In this document: positions 23,166-35,474 of the stretch, one piece after another
How positions within the stretch are numbered: the stretch's first letter is position 1
Layout: each line of letters opens with the position of its first letter
Origin: Nereocystis luetkeana
Lineage: Eukaryota > Sar > Phaeophyceae > Laminariales > Laminariaceae
Reading direction: 5' to 3'
Assembly: GCA_031213475.1 (NCBI GenBank)
Contig: JARUPZ010000018.1
Location: forward strand, 5,617,680 to 5,681,679
Length of the DNA stretch: 64,000 nucleotides
Program-made: the position numbers and the translations under genes
Notes under the pieces: model-generated
What the model was told of the DNA's origin: nothing
Databases searched by the model: none
The model's input: only the letters and a program-made list of their open reading frames with translations

Positions 23166-24214
23166 CTAAGAGTACGTCAAACAGTAGCCTCACATCACCT
23201 CGGGGTTGGAGGAGTCGAATGGTACCGTACCATTTGGAGGCTTGGTTATCCGAGACAACTGTAGGCCGTACTAGTTAGGAACCCGGCCGGTATAATAATA
23301 GGGAGAGAGAGACGTAGAATTAGAGTGGTCGAGATATCCAGGGTATTGCAGGAAGCTGCGATACAGGTATCTGGCCGAGGGGAGGAACCTCTCTCTCTCC
23401 CACGACACAGGAAACGATAATGATAATGCAATTCGAAAGATATACAATAAAAAGTTGTGGGGACGTTGAACAACGTAGCACACCGGTATGCGCACCGAAT
23501 GGAGAAGTTGTCGACACCTTGACAATGTGAGGTTTGCTATAATACCAGGTATTGTTCAATGTCTCCACAGCAACTTTTCTTCTCTCCCAAATTCTGCAAG
23601 GAGGGGGTCCCGGCCACCTGTGCAGTATCCAGTAACCTGACGCATCTACAATTGGTGTCGAACCACAGAAGTTGTTTGCCGTGATCGTTCAGAACATCAC
23701 GTCCGTGTGCTTCTAGCCAGTATACTGGAACCAACCGTATTTTACTGCCAGCACATTACAACGACGTACAGAGACGTAGCGCGCTTTACTGCAGTATATG
23801 GCACACTGTTTAGCGGTGCGTATAGTAGATGATGCATCGAAGTATGCGAGTACGTGTTCTCCAGTGTCCAGTCGACTGCCGCATGTTCTGGATTCATACT
23901 CTATCGCCAGCACGACGTCGTGACGTGCAAAGGCGCACATACATGCACCACGAGACTCTGAGTACAGCAGCGTGAGCTGACCGCAGGACGACCGAAGGTC
24001 ACTCACTACACCGTTAAAGGGTGAGCCGCATCGTAGTAAACGGGTAGGGGGGGGGGGGGGTTAGTCAGGTTTTGTTTTTGGGCCCCCTCTGCGCATGCCA
24101 TTATCCGATACGTGTGAAGCGACCAGACCCGATTGGATGCGATTACCGTAGAACACGCGAGATCACACACACACCCTAGGACAACGTTCAGCGCTTGATT
24201 TCTCGACGACGTGG
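23166..24214. other. No gene recognised
   Basis: No domain in any frame. TACCAGGT lies at 23543. A G tract lies near 24048-24060. Confidence 0.3.
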
Positions 24215-24433
24215 AGTGTGCAATCAACGGGCGATACGTCTGTTGGGACGACCTCGACGAGATTTCCAAAAGCCACCATTTTTGCTGGGTGTGACGCGCA
24301 CGTTTTGGAAAAAGAATGGCTCTGGGATTCGTCCCAGAGGGTGATTTATCTTACCGCCCGTGCGACACGGTATGAGTTTCTAAAACATGGGACGGAAAAC
24401 GTAGTGAGTAGCAACAACGGGAAGGTCGTCTAG
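24215..24433 (+). pseudogene. Possible fossil retroelement protease fragment
   Basis: 'IFAGCDAHVLEKEWLWDS' resembles the DSGxxxHVLxK neighbourhood of the aspartic protease in LTR-type polyproteins. Nothing else of an element is confidently recognisable next to it. A 40-bp stretch nearby (about 24541-24575, TAGCGCATACAAATG then GGTCGGGT) is shared with 7036-7070. Confidence 0.3.
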
Positions 24434-27210
24434 ATACATACTCGACCGTTCAAACGTCGCATCAAGCTCATACTCACAAGATACACTCTCCTGTCCTAGC
24501 AGGCCTACAGGATAGTGTGATACGATTACAGGGACATTTGGTGTCTAGGACTAGCGCATACAAATGTTGGTCGGGTTGAGAGAACAACTATCCTTGAAGT
24601 CAACGTGCGGCTGACACATTGAGTTTCTCGTGTGGGGCAGCAGCTCGGACAATCAGGTACCACCCGTAGAAAGCACTCCCCCTACCATGGCATTGCTCGG
24701 AACTGCTTGAGAAATTCCGTGGTGTCCGACTTGTGGCGCGTAAAATGCACCCTGGTATGACGTGAAAACTGATCGCGCACTACAGAGTACACCGTTTCAG
24801 TACACCGTGTCCCGCCCAATAACTCTACCACCACTTCTCTCAAATCAACATAACTCATCCCGATTTCATGATTGGGTCGTGACTCGTGACTGCATGGACT
24901 GCCTGATGCTCTTGTGAAGACCCTTCGGCATGGAGCACCCCTCGCGCTCCCGACGTCCTCCCCCGACGACTATGTATTGCTGCTGCGCAATCTGCAGAAC
25001 TTCGTGGGGCGCCCATCAAAAATGAGGCCGTTCTTGAAAAGATTGAATGAGGAAAGGGGGTGATATCGAAGATCCGGCACGTAAGCGCAACGCCGGTAAG
25101 CAGCACGTCTACAGCATCGTTTCATAGCCTAAAGTCAAGGCGGACGCTGCCGTACTCTTCGATTGTGTGAGTAGAGAGACGCTCCAATCTCGCTTATCCA
25201 GTCCATGTCTCCCACCTACCAGGCCAGCTCCTCGGTCCCAATTTTTAATATGGCATCTCGTAACACTCGCCTGTCTCCCCGGCATTCAAAGCTGGAGGCT
25301 GGGCCGTACAATCTTCACTTTGGTCATCCCTCGGTCCAAGCTTGCTTCGTCACCGTCAGGAAAATGTGTTTTTCGCCATGACACAGACATCAACAGCATG
25401 CCCCCAACCCGCTGCATTGGCTGTATAGCTTCCCCTTACTGTCAGCCAACAACGTGGCCCTTCTCGCCACAACTTGTAACCCCCCCTTCGGAGAGAAATT
25501 GGTTTCGGTGGCTTCGGCGCTGCTGTCATCACCACCGGCAGTCGTGGCCACGCCGCCGCCGCTCTCGTTGTCCGTATTTTCCCTTTCGTGAACTACGTTT
25601 TCTCCCGCGGCCCCCACCCACATCCCGCGATCGCCACCGGCGCCGTCTCCAGCGTAAATGGCGTGGCCCGCGTTCGTCCCCTCCTTAGTGCTTCCAGATA
25701 ATCGGTGATGCCGCTCTCGAACGGCTTTTATGGCCCCTTCGTGACCAATGTTGTCGACAGATTCCAGATTCCGGGTCCCCATTACATTGTCCAGAATTGC
25801 CGTCGTAGTGTCTCGAGCACCGCCACACTACCGCGACAACCGTCATTTTACCGCAATTGTTTTGTGTCGTGTCACCTCGTTCACCGGTGAAGTACCGTCG
25901 TCTTCCAAATGCGATATATGACTATTCACCGAGAATGTGTATCGAGGTGCCTCGTAACCAAGATCGTCCAAAAATAAATTGCTGCCGTCATTCATGACAG
26001 TGCTGACAAATACCAAGGTATCTCGTTACCGAGCAACTTCAAACCAAATTACCGCCGGCTTCCGTTACCGTTCCGGCCATTTCAGAGTAGTCTATTTACT
26101 TGTCATAGCTGAAACAAAAGCGGTTTACAATCGTAGTGGAAGAACCCGGTGGAAAACCCCAACCATGTCATCAACACTCCTGCTACAGGTCGACCAATTG
26201 GTACGTAACGGGCTACGTTCGCGCACAACGAGCGCCAGAACTGTAACGTAACGTATTGGCACTACTGTAGACAGAGAAACGACCGACAGGTCGTATAGAC
26301 GAACAAAAGGACTGCAACCGGTGCTACGCCAATGCCCGACCGACTGGCTGATGGGTAAAAGGACGTACACACCAGCTTGATAGCCAGCCCCAGGATTCGG
26401 CCTCGCCGCTAGAAGCCACAAAATAACGGCACTATACTGCGGAAACCTGGGCAGTGTCAGACTTCATGCAGCCTTGCAGCCATACACTATTGACAGCGTA
26501 AAGTATATCGAGGGGTGCTACGGTAGGCGCGCACTTAGTCATTCTGATATCAGTAACCGACTTTGAATGAAACTAACGTTCGCTCGCAACCCAAAAGTAT
26601 TATCAAGGGCTAAAGAGCAATGCCTTGCCGTATACCTGGTACTATAATCAAGATAGCGCACCCCCTCGGACGAATTTCAGACCCGGTTTCCTCCAAAACA
26701 TGGGGGGGCACACACAACGATGGTGGCTTCGGAGAGATTTCGTCGAGAACGTTGTATAGAGGAATCGCTCAGCGTATTCAGTACGCCCTCCCCATTGCCG
26801 AAAACTCCATCTTCGAAAATCGTTGGGGGGGGGGGTGTTACCGTGCGTGTTATACGGTGTAGAGGTGTGGTGGCAGATATTCTGAGCTCCTCGCTTGAGG
26901 GCCTTGACGTCACACCCGAACCAAGGCTTCGAAGAAATTCCTTCACGCAATCCATGGCTAGTCCTAAACCAACTTCACTAGTAAAGGTATCATGCAAGCC
27001 CGTACAGATGCTCACTTAAAGAGCTCGACTGGTCATAAAGTGTTTGAGCCAAAAAGTGCTATCCCTGACGTGGGATGAGTCTAGGTATATAACGAGCAAA
27101 ACCAAAAATGGCATCCCAAAGCTACATCGAGTACTTCCTTGACTTCGGTGTGGAGACCATCAGTCAGAACGTTGTGGGCCCGAACGAACGAACGTACTTC
27201 CCCCCCCCCC
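24434..27210. other. No gene recognised
   Basis: Open frames at 25167-25688 (+) and 25390-25782 (-) overlap each other and show only Arg/Pro- and Gly-rich composition. ACCTGGTA occurs at 26634. A G tract lies near 26825. Probably decayed repeats. Confidence 0.3.
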
Positions 27211-27712
27211 TATATAGGTTGGATTGGCGTCAGTTGGTAACGAAACTGTAAAACATGCCGCTCACTAAGTGAGCCAGACAACCAGGTTGACGTTTTGTTA
27301 TGGCGGTCGGTCACAGCTGGCGATCGAGTCAGATCATTAGTGCGGTGTGGAAAACCTTTACTCCGCACAAGGGGAGTTATCTCATCACGTAATGTTTATG
27401 GTAAAGCATCTACGCGATAGTCACATAGTGACTCCATTGCTGTCTCTGGAAGTGGCCACACCAGAAATCAAGTAGCTCATTGGAGATGTCGCCCATATGC
27501 AAGTCCGCCTCACAAATGTTTCTTACTTCGATGCAGCTCACCCTTCATGCGACTCACCGAACACCTCACGGCGCTTCGCGCTTGGTGCAAGCAATGCCTG
27601 CCTGGTCGATGAAACCCCGGCGTGGTCCGCCTCGGCATTGTAGCGGCGCGAGGGTCTATGGTCATACGACTACGGCCATGAATTATATAGAGTACACCCC
27701 TCCCTACACCAT
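27211..27712 (+). mobile_element. R1 interspersed repeat, long copy
   Basis: It begins TATATAGGTTGGATTGGCGTC, continues CATGCCGCTCACTAAGTGAG and GCGGTCGGTCACAGCTGGCG, then CTGTCTCTGGAAGTGGCCAC. It ends with the conserved 3' block CGGCGCTTCGCGCTTGGTGC, GAGGGTCTATGGTCATACGA and CTACGGCCATG before a C-rich tail. It aligns over its whole length with 49386-49945. No coding frame and no clear terminal repeats. Confidence 0.8.
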
Positions 27713-28260
27713 TGCGTGGGTATAATACTTTCGAAGAGCCTCCTCCCCGCCCCTGTCACCCTCGGTGGTTTCGGCGGTCGGTATCGCGGTTGCTACCCTT
27801 CGTGTGGTGTTCTTCTGTTCTATGAATAGTACTCTTCGCGTTGTGCCACCTGATCTCATGAAGAGCACCGCCCCTGTTTCACCAGCTCTGCACCACCACC
27901 ATCCGCCCCCCGTTTGTGCTATTGTGGGCCTCAAGTGTCACTCTCGCTGCCGAGCTCTGGTGTGTCGTTTCCACCTAAAGGCAAGGTAACCTCCTACGGG
28001 TAGCAACAGGCACACGCTTAATGTACTTTCGTTTTGCATCGGAGGACACAAGCCTCGACACACTCCACAGCACCGCAGCAGTTGCGCGCGGGAGGGGAAG
28101 CCGCTTGAGTGGTGCAGACAGATGAAACGAGGATAATATGGTCCGATACTTTCGATTATTGAAGGGATAGGGAACCGGCCTCAGGATTGCAAAAACACGG
28201 CATGAACTTCCTCAATCTGAGCCCAAAGGTTCCCCCCCCCCCCCTTCCATTGTGGGCGGT
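27713..28260. other. Spacer between two R1 copies, no gene recognised
   Basis: A 75-codon frame (27765-27989, +) has His/Cys-rich composition but no recognised domain, and an overlapping minus frame looks equally plausible. Confidence 0.3.
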
Positions 28261-28463
28261 TTTTAGTAGGGTGCGGATCGCCCTTTATGCGACTCGCTCA
28301 TCACCCCACGGCGCTTGGCGCAAGCAATGTATGACTGGTCGGGAAATTCCGGCGTACTCCGTCCCGGCATTGTAGGGATGCGAGGGTCTATGGTCAGACG
28401 ACTAGGTCTATTCATGACATGGGTACCCCACCATCACCACCGTGACATGAGTACACCCCCCAC
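28261..28463 (+). mobile_element. R1 repeat, short 3' copy
   Basis: Starts at the TTTTAGTAGGGTGCGGATCG block and carries CGGCGCTTGGCGCAAGCAATG, GGGATGCGAGGGTCTATGGTC and a C-rich tail. The 5' half of the repeat is absent. Confidence 0.75.
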
Positions 28464-28799
28464 CCCCACTGTGGATTTGCCCTGTGTACAGGGCACACGA
28501 GGGGACCTTGTCGTGATATAAAAGGAGGGCTATTTTAAAATAGCGTGTTGCCGACATACAGCCTACGCGGCGTAATACGCTCTACACGAACTTTAAGCTG
28601 CTGGACGAGTTGGTGCATGCACATTTCGGAGGCTTCAGTGGCCCTAGGCTCCGCTGTGGGGTGGTGGCTGACCCTGGTCTCCAGAATAAGATCGTGCGTG
28701 TTGCGGGAATACCAGGGAAATATAAATGCGGTGCATGTTTTTGTTAGAAATGTGCACACCTAGGACGGATCAGAACCAATTTCCGGGATCTAGATCTTT

Positions 28800-29140
28800 T
28801 GGGGAAGATATGCTCTGTATGATCTGTCTGAACTCCACATGCTTGCCTGGTGGGGTATATATGATCTGCGAGATCTAGATCATATATGCCTGAAGGTATA
28901 TGTATGATCTAGATCCTACATACATGTTTCGGTGGGTGGGATCTGTATGATCTATACCATACATACATGTTCCGCCTGGTGAGATCTGCAGGTCTGCGTG
29001 ATCTGCACATGTTTCAGAAGGTGGGATCTGTATGATCTGCCTGAACTGCACATGTTTGCCGGATGGGATCTGTGTGGTCTGCATGAACTGCACATGTTTC
29101 GCCGGGTGGGATCTGCATGATCTAGATCTTGTGCACAACT
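28800..29140 (+). repeat. Minisatellite, about 40-bp units
   Basis: About eight imperfect units of the form GGGATCTGTATGATCTGC, then CTGAACTGCACATGTTT, then CGCCGGGT. Some units carry AGATCTAGATC palindromes instead. Confidence 0.85.
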
Positions 29141-29575
29141 TTTACGTATCTATCTGTGAAAAAGGATCTAGAGGATCTAGATTGTGATATGTCCTAGGTG
29201 TGGCAATGTGATAGTTGCATGCATGTCGCGCTCGTCTTCTCGCAAGAAAAGCTTAAATCAGATAGATGGAAGGAGGGGGTGGATTTCTCACAATTTCCTA
29301 TTATAGACGACGACCACCTAGGCTTAATAATTTTTTATTTCTGAATTTCTAGGTTCGACTTCTTGACCAGGAACGTATGTCTGAACTTTTATTCCAAGTA
29401 ACTTGTCTCCAACACAGGAGCGCGGTCCTCAAGAATTTAAGGTATGCTTCCTTACGAGAGGCCCGATACTGTACCGTACAATAACACGCAAGAGAACACT
29501 CCGGGGGAGGATTTTCCTAGTCGGATTTGTACAAAAGAAAAGAGGCTGTCATGTCAATACGTACAGTGGTGTATG
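29141..29575. other. No gene recognised
   Basis: A 66-codon frame at 29403-29603 runs into the hAT terminus, with no domain seen. Confidence 0.3.
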
Positions 29576-29583
29576 GTGTGAAC
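29576..29583. repeat. hAT target-site duplication, left
   Basis: GTGTGAAC, identical to 33288-33295 on the other side of the element. Confidence 0.85.
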
Positions 29584-29754
29584 TACGGTTGGTATTCAAC
29601 TAAAATAATCAAGATCAATCACGTTTTTAAACCGTGATTGTTTTATCGTAATCATGATTATATTTCCGTGATTATTTGATCCTCTCAAAAAGAATCATGA
29701 TTAATCAATCAACTTAAATTTGGTGATTATTGTTGATTACTTCTCGTAAAAACA

Positions 29755-31555
29755 ACTAGTTTGCTTCGTAGTTACTGAGCAATAACCTATTGAATATGCC
29801 TATCGGTCTGTGAATAGGTTGGGGTATTGCATATCGACACCTATTGCCCCCTGCAAGCAATAGGAAGGTGAAAGTATCCATAGGTAGCTATCTATTTGAT
29901 CAATAAATACAGAGCAATACATACACTACGCTAATGTTCTTGGGGTAGCTATATGGATTTCCGTCTATCGATATCTATGTATTTGACCAAGAGGTTCAGA
30001 GCAATAGGTATAATAGGCTATTGTTCATAGGATGGGTATGTACGTGGAAACTGGAAATTGTCTACGTATGTGTTCAGAGAAGTGCACATCGATACGTGTT
30101 TACTAGATCAAAGTGTTCAGAGAATTCCGTGCAATACCCAATTCTTCTTAGGGTAAGTGTGAGGTTGTTGATCGACACCTACGTCTTTGACCACTATGTT
30201 AAGATAAATGGTATCTAGGCTATTTTCATAGGATAGAGATAGATAGATGCGACATTGTCGATCAGTATCTGTCTATTTGGCCCATAGGTTCATATAAATA
30301 AATACAATAGGCTTGATATCTATAATACCTGGTATTTATTTGACCAACAGATTCAGTGAAATATGTGTAGGTGCGACAGGCTAATGTTTCCAAGATAGGG
30401 ATGCAAACCTACTTGAAGAGATACAAAAAGCAATATGGATGGATGGACACCCTTGCAGACCTCAAGCAATAGGTATTGGTCGAGATTATTTGCAAGCCTA
30501 TTGAATTGACCACTAAGCATCGATCGATATCACTGCAAACCTATCGATTTCATCAATACGTATCTATAGTTAGTTGGCGATGCAAAGGTATTTTTCGTAC
30601 GATAGTCTATTGAGGGTTACTTTCAAACAATATTGATGTCCAAGATAACTGTAGGTAGACCCCTTCGCAATCCTATCGGACGCACAAAAGGCTATTGTGG
30701 CCGCTGCCCCCGTCCTATTGTTGCTTCCAATACTGATCGATACATCCCGAAACCAATCCATTGTGGCTCGCAGTACGTATCGATACCCATCATCTCCGAC
30801 CTGTTGTTGGTCTGATAGCCTATTCAATAGGGTACTTTCCATGAGGGAAAGCTACACGGCACACGAGCACGTCGGTCTAGAGCACTACAGTCTCGAGCCT
30901 CAGACCACCTTGTTGCGAAGACCATCCACCTCAAGCTCTTCAAGTGCAACAACGACAGACAGCGCCGGGTATGGGGATGATGCGCCAACCTACGAGGCAC
31001 GCCGCGTGGATGACTAAGAGCTCTATGCGAAATGGGGGTGTATTTTAGCCACAAACCTATTGAAGATACTATGCCACAATGCCCGGCACCTTGGGCAATA
31101 TGGCCTATATTGAATATGCCTAATGGTCTGTCGATAGGTTGGGGTTTTGTACATCGATACCTATTGTCCCCTGCAGTCAGAGGGTGAAACAGAGGTATGT
31201 TCAATTGCCCATCGATACCCATTATTTTACCAGACTGAGTATGTTCAGAAGCGTAGCGATCGATAACTATTTGTTTGACCAATGTGTCCAGAGAATTTTG
31301 TGCCTTAGCCTATTCTTCTTAGGATAAGTGTGTGGTTTTGTCGATCAATAGCTACTTCTTTGACCAATGTGTTATTATGGATAGGTAGAATAGGTTTTTG
31401 GCCGAACAGTAGATTGGTGAAAATGTCAATCGATACCCATTGTCGGCCACACTAGGCTTCAAAAAGTGTCAATCGATACCTATCGCAAGTATCAACATAT
31501 CCCTTCTATTGGAATAGGTACCTATCGATTGCCTATTGACCTGAAACCTATTGTC
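29755..31555. repeat. Degenerate CTATTG/ATCGATA repeats inside the hAT element
   Basis: Dozens of short words, CCTATTG, AATAGGT, ATCGATACC and TTTGACCAA, recur at irregular spacing. One longer repeat pairs 29790-29850 with 31105-31165 (GAATATGCCTA, GGTCTGT, GATAGGTTGGGGT). They could be multiplied transposase-binding sites. Confidence 0.6.
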
Positions 31556-33117
31556 CACGGTGTGTTCGTGTAGCGCCGTGGCACGGCTTCAAGCCTCCGT
31601 CGGCATGGTAGGAACAATGGAGGCAACCTTGCTCGTTGTCGTGGGCAGTATAGATAGTAAACAGTTGTACACATCCACCAAGCAGCTACAAGAAACGTCG
31701 CTGCAGCTGTTGTGCAGCTGTGCGAAGGTTGCCGTGCGAGAAATTGGTCGTGCTTTATAACACCCCCCACCTACTACAGATGGTGGCTGTTGGCGAAGCT
31801 CACCCCGAACATGACTGCCTGGCTCATGGGACGCAGGTGCCACGGATTCGCGTGCGGGGCGTTGAGTAGGACATATTGTCAACCGCGGTTTTAACTTGCT
31901 ATTTACGCTCCGTTGTCGACGTTGAGGGTATAGTGTTCGGCGACAGATTCGACAATAGAGTGCAGGACGTGGCGAGGCCTGATTCGGTGGTGTGTCTGAA
32001 GTTCTGTGTGGCCTTCGAACAGGAGATTGACGAAGTCTAGTGGCCGGCCGTTCTGCAGGAACTCACCTTTGGCGGTCATTTCAACATGTGTTGGGGGGAG
32101 GAACGTGGCCAAGCACTCTGAACGGGATATTACAGTAGTACGATTTTGAGCACTCGACCGTAGGAATCACTTCTTCTCTCTTCTTCAGGGTCAGCAATCG
32201 AGGTGTTAATGCCTTGCATGTCTTGAGCAATTTCGAATTGCTGCTGCTTTTCGAGGGGGGAAGGGGGGGGGGGGCGCACTCATTTGTTGCTTGCCTAGCT
32301 TTTTGACCATTGACCACGCATCCCTTTCGACACGGAGGGGGGGGCGGAGTCACTCGGAGGTATATTCTACTAGGTAGTAGGTGTCTTCGTGGTTTGAGAT
32401 GTCTTGTGGGTTGCGACTTGTAAGGCGATACGTACGGCGGTTTTGTTTTCCGCCCCATTTTGCTTTTTTCGAGGGGGTGAATGGTGTAGGTCATGGATTT
32501 TGGTTAGGTGCCTAAGTTGAAATGAGTTTTTTTTTTCCGCCCCATTTTTGTGTTTTTTAGAGGGGGAGAGTATTGTGTTGAAAATAAATTTGGTTTGGGC
32601 GCCCTAGGTTAGAATGAAGTTATGCGGCTTGGGCCGAGGTCAGCTCATTGACTACCGACATGACTGCCCCAACCGATATATCAGAGTTAGTGTGTGAAAA
32701 AGTGAGTGGAACACACCCTCTAAATCATACTGGTTTAAGAAAGCTACGTAGCTTGGGGCCAGTACACCGGTAGTGGGTACACACACAACACACCGTCCGT
32801 GGAGATGGGGTTTGGCGGATGACGGGTGCGCAGAGCAGTGCGTTGATCCCAAGTGCAAAAAACAGTGGAGATGTATTTATAGTTACTACAACCAACGACA
32901 AGTGGCTCTCGGCGACGCTGCTGCGGGCCTCGGCGCCGCTGCTTTGCGCTTGCCGGCGTTCCTCATGACTCCAAGTGACGAAGCCCGATTGCAGAAGATA
33001 CGTCTGCCATGGCTTAGCTGTTCCAGTAATTGCGTGCAGGGTGTGCCATCGGGTCGGGTGCCGGGTGCCGTGGTGTCGTAGCCGCTTATAATATTATCCC
33101 GGCAGGATAACGCCTTT
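31556..33117. other. Right interior of the hAT element, no gene recognised
   Basis: Overlapping open frames on both strands carry no hAT dimerisation or BED zinc-finger motif. G tracts lie near 32265 and 32338. Confidence 0.4.
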
Positions 33118-33287
33118 CATTTCTCTATAAATAAAATAATAATCATGATTGATCAATCAACTATTATTTTCCTGATTTAATCGCGACCAGATGATTAGAA
33201 TCAAATAATCATGAGTAAGAAAGCAAAAAACACCCAAAATAATCAATAATCAAATCAAGGCCTCATTTTAGTTGATTACCAACCCTA

Positions 33288-33295
33288 GTGTGAAC
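33288..33295. repeat. hAT target-site duplication, right
   Basis: GTGTGAAC, identical to the left copy at 29576-29583. Confidence 0.85.
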
Positions 33296-33429
33296 CTTGT
33301 TGGGCAAGTTGGTATTATAGACAGGATGTTTCTTGCGCTGCTATTGTAGGAAAAGAAAACGTGACTTTCCCCAGACTGTTGTACTGAGGAATGGCCAGGA
33401 TAGAAATGCGGTGTATGCTTGAAGTGGTT

Positions 33430-33735
33430 GTTTTTGCTGGCGTGGATGTTATCGGCCGATGTGGTAGGTGGTACATGTCGTTGGGGTGGCGCGTGGGCAA
33501 AAAGCCAGGAGACGAACAGCACCAGCGCTTCCCACGTGGCCCCCCACCGTAGTTCTAACCTTTCCCGACGCTGCATAACTTCACAGAGTGGACAGGATAG
33601 GGAACGGTCGACGTGGTATGGCCCTTCTTGGCTATAAACGAGTTGGCGGTCATTTTGTAGCCCGAGGTCAGGTAGGGGGGTCACTTTCCCAGCTTCTTTT
33701 CTACAGCGACTCAGAAACACTCGCGGGTGTGGCTA
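33430..33735 (-). repeat. Diverged duplicated block, copy 1
   Basis: It matches 34840-35125 in order: GTAGGTGGTAC, CCCACGTGG, CACCGTAGT, ACTTCACAGAG, CGACGTGGTAT, CGAGTTGGCGG, GTAGCCCGAG, GGGGGGTCACTT. On the minus strand both read a similar protein stretch around 'YHVDRSLSCPLCEV' / 'YHVDRTILFPLCEV', so the parent may have been a coding repeat of unknown type. Confidence 0.65.
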
Positions 33736-33891
33736 TTCGTATTCACCCTAGACTATTGGTTTGCAGTCTTGAGCTTTGGGTACGTTTGGTCTGCTGGCGA
33801 TGCGTACCGTGCACCGCCATCGGGTCGTTTGTCACGCCGCGTCAAACAGAAATATAATTCAACAGTCCGCTTTTTGGAGTGAGTGGCTTAA

Positions 33892-33983
33892 CCCTTGTAG
33901 TACTACTGCAGTCCCGTTTTGGGGCGAAACTACTCTAATTCCAGGGAGATCATCCCCAAAACGGGGCTGTAGTCCTAAACGGG
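33892..33983. mobile_element. piggyBac-type MITE (92 bp)
   Basis: Flanked by TTAA at 33888-33891 and 33984-33987. The inverted ends start CCCTTGTAGTACTACTG and, from the other side, CCCGTTTAGGACTACAG, then both run into CCCCGTTTTGGGG. A TTAA target and CCC-starting ends are the piggyBac pattern. It has no coding capacity. Confidence 0.8.
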
Positions 33984-34157
33984 TTAAATCAAAAGGGGGG
34001 TAACCCACCGTACATATTTCCGGTGTACCGTATGCCGCATGCCGTGTATATTTTACGGTGTGCCGCATTTTGTGCATTTTATACCGTACCGTAAACCCTA
34101 GACAGTATCGGAAGTGCTTGGTTCGTGGGGCAGGTGCTAGCAATAGCAAGGAATGAT

Positions 34158-34810
34158 CGTTACCGTAGCGAGGCGTTCTAGACGATAGACGTGTTCTACG
34201 ATAGAGGTGGCACATTTCCGTTAAAAAAAAATCTGAATGGCCGGGTTCCTTAGCCCACAATCGTCGGAATGTCATCTTGTTTTCAAAAAGTGTGTGTTTG
34301 TGTACTCGAGCGATGGGATTATTCATCGGGGTGCAATTTGATTTGTGCCGAAGTCAGTTTTCGAGTGAGGTATGGAGCTCCATAGGTGAGGAGCCTTATA
34401 AACGCCAGGGGGAACTTCTGTCGTAGACTTCATCGGCGACTAAATTTGATGTTTGCGCAAGTCAGTTTTCGGGTGAGCTACGGAGCTCCTTAGGTTATAA
34501 AGCCTCAGAAAGTTTAGGGGGGGGCTCTATCGTAGACTTGCTGTTACGAGATAGAGGTTCGCCTTACTTCTACGATGGAGGTTCCCCCCAAACTTCTGAG
34601 ACCCCTCACCTAAGGAGCTCCATACCTCACCCGAAAACTGACTTCAGCAAAAATCAAAATTCATCCCGATGAATAATCCCATGGCCCAAGTAATCAGAAA
34701 AAACATTTTTTGAAACAAGATTGGCATTCCGACGATTATGGGTTAAGGAACCCCGTCATTCAGAAAATATTTCAACGGAACTGTGCTACCTCTATCGTAG
34801 AACGCGTCTA
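34158..34810. mobile_element. Fold-back element with about 270-bp inverted arms
   Basis: The left arm starts GTGTTCTACGATAGAGGTGG and continues through CTGAATGGCCGGGTTCCTTA, AATCGTCGGAATG, GGGATTATTCATCGGG and GAAGTCAGTTTTCG to GGAGCTCC. The right arm repeats the same blocks inverted, ending CTATCGTAGAACGCGTCTAG. A partial third arm copy lies between (34435-34560). No transposase. Ends suggest a Mutator-like or fold-back origin, but a target duplication was not found. Confidence 0.75.
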
Positions 34811-34839
34811 GCCCCAATGGGCGTATGCCGTGAAAAGGG

Positions 34840-35125
34840 GTTGTTGGTTGGCGTCGGCAGGTATGATAGGTGGTACGTAGCGATTGTCGGTGCCTGAGCA
34901 AAAAACAAAACGGAACAGCACAACGGTTGCCCACGTGGTGTTCCACCGTAGTATTTAACTGGGCCCGATGCCGCTTTACTTCACAGAGCGGGAAGAGTAT
35001 GGTGCGATCGACGTGGTATATGGCCGTTTCTGAGTTCAGACGAGTTGGCGGCCACACGTAGCCCGAGTTGAAGAAGGGGGGTCACTTCTCGAAAAAATGT
35101 TTTCGCCGGTTCAGAATCCTTCGAC
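34840..35125 (-). repeat. Diverged duplicated block, copy 2
   Basis: See 33430-33735. The two copies lie on either side of the piggyBac MITE and the fold-back element, so those elements probably entered the DNA between them or accompanied the duplication. Confidence 0.6.
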
Positions 35126-35474
35126 CGAGTCTCTGCTTTTTTAGTCGTAATCTTGAGATTTTTTGGCGTTTTGGTTTCGTGATACGCACCCGCCATGAAA
35201 TCGATACGTAGGTACGCTCCGCCAGCAGTAGTACCGGTTGAAATCCCGATTTTGAGTGGGGTGCGGAGAGGGGCCACTCGCAAGAGTGGCCTACCCCCGG
35301 TGATGACAATAATGGCATCATACCCCCCCCCCAAGCGTATCCACTCGCGCGACGGGCCCGTGTCCGGTACTCGTATTAAAAGGTAAGGAAAAAATATAAT
35401 GAGGGTACAGCACGCTCTCCCTACCGTAGCCTTGAGGTTGGTTACTGGTATTAATGATGATCGTTGGCGGGTTG

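Larger units (their letters stand above)
29584..33287. mobile_element. Non-autonomous hAT-type DNA transposon (3,704 bp)
   Basis: The left end reads TACGGTTGGTATTCAACTAA. The reverse complement of the right end reads TAGGGTTGGTAATCAACTAA, so the terminal inverted repeat is over 20 bp with two mismatches. Both sides carry a perfect 8-bp duplication, GTGTGAAC, which is the hAT superfamily hallmark. Subterminal zones (29595-29750 and 33120-33270) are AT-rich with inverted AATCATGATT and GATTGATCAATC words. The left interior (29.75-31.55 kb) is packed with degenerate repeats of CGATCGATACCTATTG and TTTGACCAATGTGTTCAGAG. No transposase domain is recognisable, so it would need a helper enzyme. The identical duplication suggests a fairly recent insertion. 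Confidence 0.85.

Noticed and set aside
26650-27015. Possible copia ribonuclease H remnant on the minus strand
   Set aside because: An IFED-like word and weak surrounding similarity only; not enough to annotate.
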